This document shows positions 7,671 to 15,944 of a stretch of DNA of 23,052 nucleotides, piece by piece (the stretch's first letter is position 1; each line of letters begins with the position of its first letter). The notes beneath the pieces are model-generated. The model saw nothing but the letters and a program-made list of their open reading frames with translations, was not told where the DNA came from and made no database searches. Made by a program: the position numbers and the translations under genes. Origin of the DNA: CAZHTS01 sp964535315 (GTDB taxonomy: Bacteria; Chloroflexota; Anaerolineae; Anaerolineales; Anaerolineaceae); contig CAZHTS010000073.1 of assembly GCA_964535315.1 (NCBI GenBank), positions 1 to 23,052 on the forward strand, in the 5' to 3' direction.

Positions 7671-8696
7671 TTAATTCACCGCTTGCGGCTGGGCCTCGTC
7701 CACGTCCACGCGGAACAAGCCCTTCTTGATCTGTTCTTCCTTGTCTTTCACCTTCTTGACCAGATCCGCCGGCAGTTTGCTCTCGGTATTGTGGAACGGG
7801 GCCAGCGAAGCGCCGCCCTTGCCCATCATGCTGAAGTCTTTGAGATCGACCGCCGTGTAAGACTTGGCTTCGACCTGCTTGACCACGTACTCAACCGTGG
7901 GGGTCATATTCCACACCGGCCCGCTGATCACCAGATCCGCCGCCAGTTCGTTCTGATCGCTCATGTTGCCGAAGGCAAACAGGCCCTTTTCCTTGGCCGC
8001 TTCGATCACCCCAAAGCGCTCGGCGTACAGCACATCGGCGCCCGAATCGATCTGCGCCAACGCCGCTTCCTTGGCCGCCGCAGGATCGAACCAGCTGTTG
8101 ATGAAGGTCACCAGCACTTTCACATCCGGGTTGACTTCCTTGGCGCCGCGCACGAAGGCGTTGACCAGGCGATTGACTTCCGGAACCGGGTAACCGCCCA
8201 CCACACCGATGGTGTTCTTCTTGGACATCCCGGCCGCCAGCATACCGCACAGGTAAGCCGGTTCGTGGATCCAGTTGTCGAAAACGGAAAGATTGGGTTC
8301 AGAGGGGCCAAGACCCGAGCCAAACACAAAGGCAATCTCCGGGAATTCGGCCGCCACACGGCGCACGGCCTCTTCATTGCCGAAAGCATCGCCGAAGATG
8401 ACGTTGGGCTTCTTCTGCGTCGCCACTTCGCGCAGCACACGCTCCATATCGCCCGAGTAGCCGATGTTCTCGGTGTACTCGTAATCGATCTTGCCCGCTT
8501 CCTTCATCTTATTCAGCGCCTGGTGGATCACGCCGTCCCAGGGCTCTTCAATCGGGGTTGCATAAGCGCCAAAGACTTTCGTCTTGGCCTTCTCCGCCGG
8601 AGCAGCGGCAGGCGCCGGCGTCGCCGCCGGGGCGCAGCTTGCCAACATGCCGGCCAGGAAGACAACCAGAACGATAATGCTTACCAGCTTCTTCAT
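7671..8696 (-). CDS. BMP/PnrA-type substrate-binding lipoprotein of ABC importer
   Basis: A 341-aa extracytoplasmic lipoprotein that captures substrate for the importer encoded next to it. Residues 1-20 are a lipoprotein signal with lipobox LASC and Cys21 as the lipidated residue. An Ala/Pro linker follows, then the mature periplasmic-binding fold with PNVIFGDAFGNEEAV, FGSGLGPSEPN, TIGVVGGYPVPEVNR, FINSWFDPAAAKEAAL and SGADVLYAERFGVIEAA, matching the Bmp family pattern. The ATG at 8696 was chosen because it starts the signal peptide and has AGGAG 10 nt upstream; a longer frame to 8753 lacks support. The segment TPIEEPWDGVIH differs from the Asp/Asn-Phe-rich ligand region of nucleoside-binding PnrA, so the ligand may be a base, urate or another heterocycle rather than a nucleoside. 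Confidence 0.9.
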   Translation of the reverse strand: MKKLVSIIVLVVFLAGMLASCAPAATPAPAAAPAEKAKTKVFGAYATPIEEPWDGVIHQALNKMKEAGKIDYEYTENIGYSGDMERVLREVATQKKPNVIFGDAFGNEEAVRRVAAEFPEIAFVFGSGLGPSEPNLSVFDNWIHEPAYLCGMLAAGMSKKNTIGVVGGYPVPEVNRLVNAFVRGAKEVNPDVKVLVTFINSWFDPAAAKEAALAQIDSGADVLYAERFGVIEAAKEKGLFAFGNMSDQNELAADLVISGPVWNMTPTVEYVVKQVEAKSYTAVDLKDFSMMGKGGASLAPFHNTESKLPADLVKKVKDKEEQIKKGLFRVDVDEAQPQAVN

Positions 8697-8746
8697 AGTT
8701 CTCTTTCTCCTTCTTTCCAAGAAAAAACGAATCAGGTAAATCGATG

Positions 8747-8765
8747 GCCCCAACCAGGTCGGGGC
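8747..8765 (-). other. Intercistronic stem-loop after xdhD-like gene
   Basis: On the minus-strand RNA, GCCCCGAC and GUUGGGGC form 8 pairs (one G-U) around a CUG triloop. The G-U pair would be an A-C mismatch on the opposite strand, so the structure favours minus-strand RNA. It lies about 36 nt after the fused hydroxylase stop. A TTTTTTC run at 8728-8722 is about 18 nt further on, too far for a standard terminator. Confidence 0.45.
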
Positions 8766-8801
8766 AGGCTAGTATGCAGATAAGCCGACGAATTTCTTCG
8801 C

Positions 8802-11624
8802 TTACGCCTCACCTCCTTTTTTGATCGCAGCTAACACCTGCTCTTTATCGGCAGGCAAATCGAATATCCGGACCCCCAAGGCATCATAAATCGCATTGAC
8901 GATCGCCGGAGCGGTCGCCAGCGAAGGCGCCTCCGCAAACCCCTTGGCGCCCTGCGGCCCAAACGGGTGCGGCACTTCCAGAATAACCGGCACGATGTCC
9001 GGCGTCATGTTGGCGGTTGGCAGACGCACCTTGAGCAGCGTGTTGGTCAGATTGATCCCTTTTTCCACCAGGAAATGTTCGGAAAGGGCAAACCCAACCC
9101 CCATCATCACCCCGCCGTGGATCTGCGCCTCCACCGCCTGGCGGTTGAGCACCTTGCCCACATCGTTGGCCGAAAGGACCTTCAGCACCTGCACTTCACC
9201 GCTCGTTTCGTCCACTTCCACGATCGCCACCTGGGTATTATACGCATAACACCAATGGGTGACCCGCGAACGGAAGTCCGGCTTGCCGTACCGGCTGGGC
9301 TCACCGTGCTCGTGCATCTGATCCGTCGTCGGCGGTACGTAACGCCGTTCGACGACAAAATGCTCGCCCAGGCGCTTAATGGGCATGCGCTCGCCGTTCT
9401 CATCGGCCACGATGCAATCGCCTTCAAAACGCAGCTTCTCGGGCGGGGCGCCCAACACCTCGGCGGCGTGGCCAAACAACTGGTCTTTCAAAGCCCGGCA
9501 GGCCATCACCACCGCATTTCCGGTCAGGAAGGTCTGGCGCGAGGCGGTGGTCGGGCCGGTCGGCGGGGTCAGGGCCGTATCTGGGCCAATGGCCGTGATG
9601 CGTTCCGGCGGAATACCCAATTCATCCGACACCAGGCGCAGGATACCCATCTGCGCCCCCTGCCCGTACTCATGCTGGCTGTGCTTGAGCACCACACTGC
9701 CATCGGCGCTCAGTTCCACCGTCGCCCCGGCGCTTTCTGGGATGGCGTGACCAAAGCCGATGTTCTTCACCGCCGAAGCCACCCCCACCCCCAGTTTCTT
9801 GCCCGGGCGCGGCGCCGGCAGTTGGGTGCGCTTGAACTCGTCCCAGGCCGACTGGATCGTTTCTTTGATCGAGACCACTCCTTCTTCCAGCACGTGGTCG
9901 GCGGCGGTGGGCAGGCCCACATCCAGGGCGTTGGTCAGGCGGAACTGGAAGGGATCGATGTGCAACGCTCGCGCCATCATGTCCATCTGCTGCTCGAGCG
10001 CAAAGGCCACCTGGTTGACGCCAAAGCCGCGCATCGCCCCGGCCGGCACGTTGTTGGTGTAGTACGACAACCCTTCGAGCTTGAGGTTCGGCACGTAGTA
10101 CGGCCCGGCGCCAAACACCACCGTGTTCTCCAGGATGTCCAGGCCCAGCGAGCAATACGCCCCGGTATCCAACAGGATGCGCGCCTCGATCGCCAGCACC
10201 CGTCCGTCTTTATCGGCGCCGGTCTTGTAATACATCTTGGCCGGATGGCGCTTGACGTGCACCCGCAGCGACTCCTCGCGGGTCAGCACCATCTTCACCG
10301 GACGCTGCGTCTTGAGCGCCCCCAGCGCCAGGTACTGCTGGATGATCATGTCTTCTTTGGCGCCAAACGCCCCACCCGGCATGATCTGGATGACGCGGAT
10401 TTTCTCCTCCGGCATGGCCAGGATCTCAGAAAGCTGGGTGCGGTCGTCAAATGCGCACTGGGTGCCCAGTTTCAGCGTTACCCCGCCGTCGTTGTCGGGA
10501 TAAGCAATCCCGGACTCGGGCTCCATAAAACCGTGTTCGATAAACGGCGTGGTGTAATGGTTCTCCACCACCACCGCACATTTTTTAAAGGCTTCTTCCA
10601 CGTCGCCGCGGTAGATGTTGGCGCTGTGCAGCAAATTGCCCTTCTCGTGCACTTTGGGGGCGTCCGGTTTGGCTGCCTCTTCAGGGGAGAAAACCCCCGG
10701 CAAAATTTCGTATTCCACCTTAATCTTCTGCACCGCGGCTTCGGCCGCCTCGACCGTATCGGCAAACACCGCCGCCAGCGCGTCGCCAATATACTTGACC
10801 CGCTCGGCGGCAATTGCGGGCTGGTCACGGATGACAATGCCCGCCTGGTTCTTGCCGCGAATATCGCCCGCCGTCACCACCGTCGCCACGCCGGGCATGG
10901 CCTCGGCTTCAGCGGTATCCACGCTCAAAATCTTTGCCGATGGGTGCGCTGCCCACAGCATCTTACCGTGCAGCATACCCTCCAGCAGGATGTCGTCGCC
11001 GTACACCTGGGTTCCGCTCACCATACGGCGCGCCACCGTCTCGTGCATCGGGTTGGCCGGCGCCGGTTCTGGCGAACAGCTCAGCGGGTTGCCGGCCGCG
11101 GCGGCCCCACCCGCCAGCGGCTCCGCCGCCGGCGCCGTTCCGGCCATCCGTTCCGCCGCCAGCTGCACCGCCTCAACGATCTTGACGTACCCGGTACAGC
11201 GGCAAATATTGCGATTGGTCGTAAAGGCCTGTTTGATCTCCTCGGCGCTGGGATGCGGATTGCTCATCAACAGCGCCTTGCTGGTCATCAGCATCCCCGG
11301 CGTACAAAAACCGCACTGCACCGCACCCTTCTCGATAAACGCCTGCTGCAAGGGATGCAGTTCGCCGTCCTTTGCCAGCCCTTCGACCGTCTCCACCACC
11401 GTACCGTTGGCCCGGCTCATCTTCACCAGGCAGGCGCGCTGGGCACGACCGTCGATAATGACCATGCAGGCTCCACAATGCCCGCTCGAACAGCCATCCT
11501 TGGTGCCCATCAGGCCCATCTTGTCGCGCAGGAAGCGCAACAGAGTGCTCTTTGGATCAACCTCGGCGTCCACTGCAATACCATTAACCGTAAAATGAAC
11601 TTTGATCAACTCCGGGGTTTCCAT
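8802..11624 (-). CDS. xdhD: Fused 2Fe-2S/molybdopterin hydroxylase, XdhD-like (xanthine dehydrogenase family)
   Basis: A 940-aa molybdenum hydroxylase with FeS and Mo parts in one chain and no FAD domain, the plan of E. coli XdhD and Desulfovibrio aldehyde oxidoreductase. The plant-type 2Fe-2S cluster uses Cys45, Cys50, Cys53 and Cys65; the second cluster uses Cys104, Cys107, Cys141 and Cys143. The Mo domain runs from about residue 215, with GGAFGAKED, AGAMRGFG, HEYGQGAQMG and, near the C-terminus, GPQGAKGFAEAPSL, whose Glu fits the catalytic base of the family. Glu in GGAFGAKED and Arg in AMRGFG match the substrate-binding Glu and Arg of xanthine oxidases, which supports a purine substrate. 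I chose ATG 11624; the upstream extension to 11714 is not protein-like. It probably borrows the FAD subunit at 15945-16838 or an external acceptor. The symbol is by resemblance. Confidence 0.85.
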   Translation of the reverse strand: METPELIKVHFTVNGIAVDAEVDPKSTLLRFLRDKMGLMGTKDGCSSGHCGACMVIIDGRAQRACLVKMSRANGTVVETVEGLAKDGELHPLQQAFIEKGAVQCGFCTPGMLMTSKALLMSNPHPSAEEIKQAFTTNRNICRCTGYVKIVEAVQLAAERMAGTAPAAEPLAGGAAAAGNPLSCSPEPAPANPMHETVARRMVSGTQVYGDDILLEGMLHGKMLWAAHPSAKILSVDTAEAEAMPGVATVVTAGDIRGKNQAGIVIRDQPAIAAERVKYIGDALAAVFADTVEAAEAAVQKIKVEYEILPGVFSPEEAAKPDAPKVHEKGNLLHSANIYRGDVEEAFKKCAVVVENHYTTPFIEHGFMEPESGIAYPDNDGGVTLKLGTQCAFDDRTQLSEILAMPEEKIRVIQIMPGGAFGAKEDMIIQQYLALGALKTQRPVKMVLTREESLRVHVKRHPAKMYYKTGADKDGRVLAIEARILLDTGAYCSLGLDILENTVVFGAGPYYVPNLKLEGLSYYTNNVPAGAMRGFGVNQVAFALEQQMDMMARALHIDPFQFRLTNALDVGLPTAADHVLEEGVVSIKETIQSAWDEFKRTQLPAPRPGKKLGVGVASAVKNIGFGHAIPESAGATVELSADGSVVLKHSQHEYGQGAQMGILRLVSDELGIPPERITAIGPDTALTPPTGPTTASRQTFLTGNAVVMACRALKDQLFGHAAEVLGAPPEKLRFEGDCIVADENGERMPIKRLGEHFVVERRYVPPTTDQMHEHGEPSRYGKPDFRSRVTHWCYAYNTQVAIVEVDETSGEVQVLKVLSANDVGKVLNRQAVEAQIHGGVMMGVGFALSEHFLVEKGINLTNTLLKVRLPTANMTPDIVPVILEVPHPFGPQGAKGFAEAPSLATAPAIVNAIYDALGVRIFDLPADKEQVLAAIKKGGEA

Positions 11625-11683
11625 TCGTTCTACCTTTCTCGTCCTGCGCCCAACCGGCTCAGGGTCACATCCTGCAAAACTCC

Positions 11684-11725
11684 GTGGGCAAACATGGGGC
11701 GCTCTGCGCCCCATGTTCTACCCAC
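11684..11725 (-). other. Strong intercistronic stem-loop after amidohydrolase gene
   Basis: AACATGGGGCGC (11691-11702) pairs perfectly with GCGCCCCATGTT (11706-11717) around a 3-nt loop. An outer GTGGG/CCCAC pair (11684-11688 with 11721-11725) extends the stem past a small internal loop. It begins 6 nt after the amidohydrolase stop. Only a short TTTT (four nt past the stem on the minus strand) follows, so it could act as a partial terminator or as an RNA-stabilising element. Confidence 0.75.
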
Positions 11726-11731
11726 AAAACA

Positions 11732-12967
11732 TTAACCGGCCGCCATGGCCTTGACTTTTTCCTGATCGATGACTGCTCCGTGGCTGATCACGTACAACGG
11801 CGCCTCGTGATTGCGCAGCACCTCCACCACGTTCTTCTCGCTCAACACCACCAGGTTGGCCGGCGCACCGACCTTGACTTCAAAGTCCTTGAGGCCAATC
11901 GCCTGCGCCGCCCGCGTTGTGACCATATCGTACAACGTTTCGATATCGGGCGTGGTGGTGAACCACAACAGATGGGCGTTCAAGAAGGCCACTTCCATCA
12001 TGTTGTTGCGCCCGAACGGGTAGTAAGCGTCCGAGATGTCGTCCTGCCCGAGGCAAACCAGCACCTTCTCCTGCAACAGTTCGCGCACGCGCGCGTGCAG
12101 CGGGCCGGTGTGTGGATCGCTGACCACGCCCATCTGCGCCTTCTTCAACAGCGCCGCCACCTTCTGGAAATACGGCGTGGGATAGAGGGCCATTGCCCGG
12201 GCATGGTGCGCCAGCGAGCGCCCGTGCCAGCCGCGCTTGATCGTCTCCAGCGCCATCAGCTCCAACGAGCGCAGGCCAGGATCGCCGGCATCGTCCACCA
12301 GCATCGAAACGTCCTTGTTGAACTCCTCGGCCAGATCGAACACCACTTTGACGTGCTCGGCGATATCGGCGTCGGTAAATTCAATCCAGGGGATACCGCC
12401 CGCCACATCCGCGCCCAATTGCATGGCCTGGTGCATCAATTCGGTCGCTCCCGGCTCGCGCACGATGCCATCCTGGGCAAAGGCCACCACCTGCACATCG
12501 ACGATGCCCTTGAACTCTTCGCGCGCCCGGATCAGGGCCTTGACGCCTTCCAGACGCGCCTTGCTGTCCACATCGGCAAACGCCCGGATGTGGGTGCAGC
12601 CGAAGCGCGCCGCCTGCACCAATGCCCGGCGCACGTTCTGGATGATCCAGCTTTCGTCGTAGTTATCCTTGACCCGCGCCGCCAGTTCAATGGCAGTCAT
12701 CGCCTTGCCCATATCGGCGCCGTGGTAATCTTTCAGCGCATCCTCGTCCATCATTTGCAGCGTGTACACCTTGCACAGATGCAGATGCGTGTTGACAAAC
12801 GACTCGGTCACCAGGTTGCCGTCCGCCTGCAATTCTTTGGCCGCGCTCGCCGCAATCTTCGGCTCAATGGCCGCAATCTTGCCACCTGTAATCGCAATAT
12901 CGAACAACTTCCCCGGCTGGCCGCGCAACGCAGCGCCTCGTACAATCAGATCATACGCACCACTCAT
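11732..12967 (-). CDS. Cytosine-deaminase-like amidohydrolase
   Basis: A 411-aa metal-dependent amidohydrolase resembling bacterial CodA and its relatives, which hydrolytically deaminate ring compounds such as cytosine or isoguanine. Features in order: an N-terminal beta-sandwich segment (about 1-55), the metal motif HLH at 61-63 (same numbering as CodA His61/His63), GGIPWIE (190-196), HH at 254-255, and LGQDDISDAYYPFG (306-319) with the conserved Asp309. At the place of CodA His214/Glu217 the protein reads MLVDD (222-226), so a metal ligand and the catalytic Glu appear altered. The ATG at 12967 has GAGGAG 7 nt upstream. Placed between two molybdenum hydroxylase genes, it may deaminate guanine, isoguanine or a hydroxylation product, but the substrate is not visible in the sequence. 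Confidence 0.82.
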   Translation of the reverse strand: MSGAYDLIVRGAALRGQPGKLFDIAITGGKIAAIEPKIAASAAKELQADGNLVTESFVNTHLHLCKVYTLQMMDEDALKDYHGADMGKAMTAIELAARVKDNYDESWIIQNVRRALVQAARFGCTHIRAFADVDSKARLEGVKALIRAREEFKGIVDVQVVAFAQDGIVREPGATELMHQAMQLGADVAGGIPWIEFTDADIAEHVKVVFDLAEEFNKDVSMLVDDAGDPGLRSLELMALETIKRGWHGRSLAHHARAMALYPTPYFQKVAALLKKAQMGVVSDPHTGPLHARVRELLQEKVLVCLGQDDISDAYYPFGRNNMMEVAFLNAHLLWFTTTPDIETLYDMVTTRAAQAIGLKDFEVKVGAPANLVVLSEKNVVEVLRNHEAPLYVISHGAVIDQEKVKAMAAG

Positions 12968-12995
12968 GGTTATCTCCTCACAAAAAAATATCGGC

Positions 12996-13049
12996 AAAAA
13001 ATGGGCGCCCGGACGTACAGCTCTTGCCACACGCCACGCCAGCGCCCAT
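12996..13049 (-). terminator. Attenuator-like stem-loop with T run between Mo subunit and amidohydrolase genes
   Basis: ATGGGCGC (13001-13008) pairs with GCGCCCAT (13042-13049) across a GC-rich loop that can add a few more pairs. On the minus strand the stem runs directly into six T residues (13001-12996). It lies 24 nt after the molybdopterin-subunit stop and about 20 nt before the Shine-Dalgarno site of the amidohydrolase. The large loop makes it weaker than the 4041-4077 terminator, so partial readthrough is likely. Confidence 0.5.
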
Positions 13050-13073
13050 CCACTCAACAAACAACAGGCAGGC

Positions 13074-15431
13074 CTACTTTACGATACCCGCATCCACCAT
13101 TTCCAGGAAAATGCGTTCGGCGGAATAGGGCGGGGCCGAAGGACGGATGCCGACTGCGTCATAAATAGCATTCGCCAACGCCGCAATGGTGGGTACCATC
13201 GGGTGCTCGCCGATCCCACGAGCGCCAAACGGTCCGTCGTCCTGCGGGACTTCGAGGATGATGCTCTCGATCTGAGACGGCACATCCGCGCTGGTGGCAA
13301 TACGATAGTCCACAAAACTGGGGTTCTGGGTGATGCCCTGGCGCAGCTTGATCTCTTCGTACATGGCCGAGCTCAGACCCTGAACGAAACCGCCTTCGAT
13401 CTGCGCTTTGACCAGATCCGGGTTGATCGCCTTGCCGACGTCGAAAGCCGAAACCGCCTTGAGGATATCCAGCGTGCCGGTTTCCATGTCGACCTCGATC
13501 TCCAGCGCCTGGCAGCCGGTGGTGTAATGCACCACCGCCCGCGGGCCCTGGCCGGTCTCTGCGTCCAGGCCGGTCACGTAGGTGGGCATAAACTTGCCCG
13601 ACCCGACCACCGGGCCGCCAATCCAGCCCTGGTCGTTCGGCTTGGAGATCCCGTAGATGACGATATTCTTGAGTGAAATCGACTCTTCGGTCTTGTAGGA
13701 AACCACGTAACCGTCGCGGATGTCCAGGTCTTCGGGGGCCTCATTCCAGGCCTCGGCCACCATGTCGATGATCTTCTTGCGGGCATCCAACGCCGCATTG
13801 CGCACGGCGTTGCCCATGCTCCAGGTCAGGCGGCTGGCGACGGTCTGCCACTCGTACGGGCTGTACAGTGTGTCGATCGGGCCGGCGATGCGCACCTTGT
13901 CGTAGGGCACGCCCAACGACTCGGCCGCGATCTGCGCCATGGCGGTAAACGTACCCTGGCCGATTTCCTGCCCACCCAGCGCCAGCAGCACCGTACCGTC
14001 TTCGTTCAATTTGACCGTGGCGCTCGAACCGGCGTTGGCCGGCATGGCCGGAGCCTTCCACATGATGGCGATACCCTTGCCGCGCCGCTTGTTGGGGGCG
14101 CTCGGAGCGGGTTTCTCACCCCAGCCAATCGCCACCGCAGCTTCTTCGATGCACTTGCGCAGCCCGGTCTCGTGCATGGTCATGCCCGTACCCAGGATAT
14201 CGCCGCCCTGCACGCAGTTCAACTTCAGGAATTCGGCCCGGTCCATGCCGATCTTCTCGGCCAGCATGTCCATCGCCTGGTTGAGGCCGGTATGCAGTTC
14301 CGACATACCAAACCCGCGGTAGGCCCCACCGATCGGGTGGTTGGTGTAGACGCAGATGCTGTCCACTTTGACGTTCGGCACGTCGTACGGCCCGGTGCCG
14401 CTGTAGCCGCCGGCGCGGGTCACGTTGGTACCATATTCGGTGGAAGCGCCACCGTCCCAATACAGGGTGTTCTCGAGCGCCAGCAACCGCCCTTCTGCGT
14501 CACAACCGACCTTGACCTTGGCCACCAGACCCTGGCGCACAAAGTTGGTCACGAATTCTTCTTCACGGGTGAGCAAGAACTTGACCGGGTGCCCGCGCAC
14601 CTTCGAGGCAAGCGCCACCGGCAGTGCTTCCATGGTGACACCGGCTTTGCAGCCAAAACCACCGCCGACGAAGGGAGCGATGATGCGCACGTCGCTCTCG
14701 GACATGTTAAAGACTTTGGCCAGGATGTTGCGCTGAGCAAACGGCGACTGCGACGAAGCCCACACCGTCAGCTTGCCGTTCTCATCCCAGCGGGCCACCG
14801 CCACGTGCGGTTCAATCGGCACGTGCTGGATGTGCGGGACGCGGAAGGTCTTCTCGATGATCGCCGCGCATTTTTCCCAGGCCGCATCCGTGCTGCCCTT
14901 GCGGATCTTGAACTGGTTGGAGATGTTCGTACCCGCTACCGGGAAGATGAAGTTCGGTCGTTCGTACGACCCCAAATCCGGGTGCAGCAGCGGCGCTTCG
15001 GGCGACGCCCCGTATACCGGATCGAACACCGCCGGCAGTTCCTCGTAGTCCACCTCGATCAGATCCAGCGCCTTCTCGGCGATCTCTTCCGTCGTGGCAG
15101 CCACACCGGCCACCGGCTCGCCCACAAAGCGCACCCGGTCGCAGGCAAAGATGGTGCGGTCTTTCAGATAAATGCCCATTCGCCCGGGGAAATCTTCGCC
15201 GGTGACGACCACTTTGACGCCCGGCAGGGCGCGCGCCTTGCTCACGTCGATGCGCTTGATCAGCGCATGCGGGTAGGGGCTGCGCTTGACGCGGGCGTGC
15301 AGCAGACCCGGCCCAAACTGAATGTCATCGCAATACTGCGCCGCGCCGAGAACTTTCTCGAACACGTCATTGCGCAGCATATTCTTACCGACAGGACTTT
15401 CCTTCTTCTCGCTAAACTTTACCTTAGCCAT
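13074..15431 (-). CDS. Xanthine-dehydrogenase-family molybdopterin-binding subunit
   Basis: The 785-aa catalytic subunit of a three-part molybdenum hydroxylase; it binds the molybdopterin cofactor and hydroxylates a heterocycle with water. The a/b-hammerhead domain spans about 26-140. Mo-binding segments follow: GGGFGCKAG (256-264), GGAYRGFG (368-375), GGQEIGQG (486-493) and GARGIGEHPM (736-745), with Glu742 as the expected catalytic base. Arg372 is kept, but the Glu that follows the Lys of GGGFGxK in mammalian xanthine oxidase is Ala263 here. The ATG at 15431 has AGGAGG 5 nt upstream. The gene sits 12 nt after the 2Fe-2S subunit gene and is followed by a hairpin. Length is typical (760-790 aa). 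The purine substrate is inferred from permease and importer neighbours; nicotinate- or aldehyde-type substrates are not excluded. Confidence 0.88.
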   Translation of the reverse strand: MAKVKFSEKKESPVGKNMLRNDVFEKVLGAAQYCDDIQFGPGLLHARVKRSPYPHALIKRIDVSKARALPGVKVVVTGEDFPGRMGIYLKDRTIFACDRVRFVGEPVAGVAATTEEIAEKALDLIEVDYEELPAVFDPVYGASPEAPLLHPDLGSYERPNFIFPVAGTNISNQFKIRKGSTDAAWEKCAAIIEKTFRVPHIQHVPIEPHVAVARWDENGKLTVWASSQSPFAQRNILAKVFNMSESDVRIIAPFVGGGFGCKAGVTMEALPVALASKVRGHPVKFLLTREEEFVTNFVRQGLVAKVKVGCDAEGRLLALENTLYWDGGASTEYGTNVTRAGGYSGTGPYDVPNVKVDSICVYTNHPIGGAYRGFGMSELHTGLNQAMDMLAEKIGMDRAEFLKLNCVQGGDILGTGMTMHETGLRKCIEEAAVAIGWGEKPAPSAPNKRRGKGIAIMWKAPAMPANAGSSATVKLNEDGTVLLALGGQEIGQGTFTAMAQIAAESLGVPYDKVRIAGPIDTLYSPYEWQTVASRLTWSMGNAVRNAALDARKKIIDMVAEAWNEAPEDLDIRDGYVVSYKTEESISLKNIVIYGISKPNDQGWIGGPVVGSGKFMPTYVTGLDAETGQGPRAVVHYTTGCQALEIEVDMETGTLDILKAVSAFDVGKAINPDLVKAQIEGGFVQGLSSAMYEEIKLRQGITQNPSFVDYRIATSADVPSQIESIILEVPQDDGPFGARGIGEHPMVPTIAALANAIYDAVGIRPSAPPYSAERIFLEMVDAGIVK

Positions 15432-15443
15432 CTCCGCCTCCTG

Positions 15444-15908
15444 TTATGCTTCAGACGCGGCCTTGACGGCCTCGACAATACGAACGTAGCCCGTGCAGCG
15501 GCACAGGTTGCCCGACAACGCCTCGCGGATCTGCTTCTCGGTCGGGTGCGGGTTGCGATTCAGCAGCGCCTTGGCGCTCATCAACATACCGGGGGTGCAG
15601 AAACCGCACTGCACGCCGCCGTATTCGATGATCTTCTTCTGCAAAACGTCCAGCTGACCGTCTTTCGCCAGGCCCTCGATCGTGGTGATCTCGGCGCCAT
15701 CGCATTCGGGCGCCAACACCATGCAGCTGTTCACCGCATCGCCGTTCATGATCACCGTGCAGGCCCCACACTCACCCGAGGCGCAGCCGTTCTTGGTGCC
15801 GGTCAAGGCCAGCTTTTCACGCAGCATCTGCAACAACGTCATGTTGGCGGGTACGTCCACGATTTCCGCCATGCCGTTGATCGTTACCGTAATTCGATGT
15901 AGAGACAT
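15444..15908 (-). CDS. Xanthine-dehydrogenase-family 2Fe-2S subunit
   Basis: A 154-aa electron-transfer subunit carrying two 2Fe-2S clusters that pass electrons from the Mo site to FAD. The plant-ferredoxin-type cluster ligands are Cys42, Cys47, Cys50 and Cys62 (motif GCASGECGAC). The second cluster in the four-helix domain uses Cys101, Cys104, Cys136 and Cys138 (CGFC and CRC). The ATG at 15908 has GGAGG about 7 nt upstream. The gene order FAD, 2Fe-2S, Mo with gaps of 36 and 12 nt is that of a standard heterotrimer operon. All eight Cys ligands are present and length is normal (about 150-165 aa). Its sequence differs clearly from the fused FeS domain at 11624-11129, so the two hydroxylases are not a recent duplication. 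Confidence 0.95.
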   Translation of the reverse strand: MSLHRITVTINGMAEIVDVPANMTLLQMLREKLALTGTKNGCASGECGACTVIMNGDAVNSCMVLAPECDGAEITTIEGLAKDGQLDVLQKKIIEYGGVQCGFCTPGMLMSAKALLNRNPHPTEKQIREALSGNLCRCTGYVRIVEAVKAASEA

Positions 15909-15944
15909 GTTTCTTCCTCCAATTTACCGGATAACCGCAATCCG

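Noticed and set aside
8967..11735. Very long plus-strand open frame (922 codons) opposite the fused hydroxylase gene
   Set aside because: Its translation is rich in His, Arg and Gln and matches no family, while the minus strand shows a full FeS-Mo hydroxylase with all ligands. It is an antisense shadow caused by high GC and codon bias.
14172..15902. Plus-strand open frame (576 codons) spanning the Mo and FeS subunit genes
   Set aside because: It is antisense to two clear subunit genes and has the same His/Arg/Gln-rich shadow composition.
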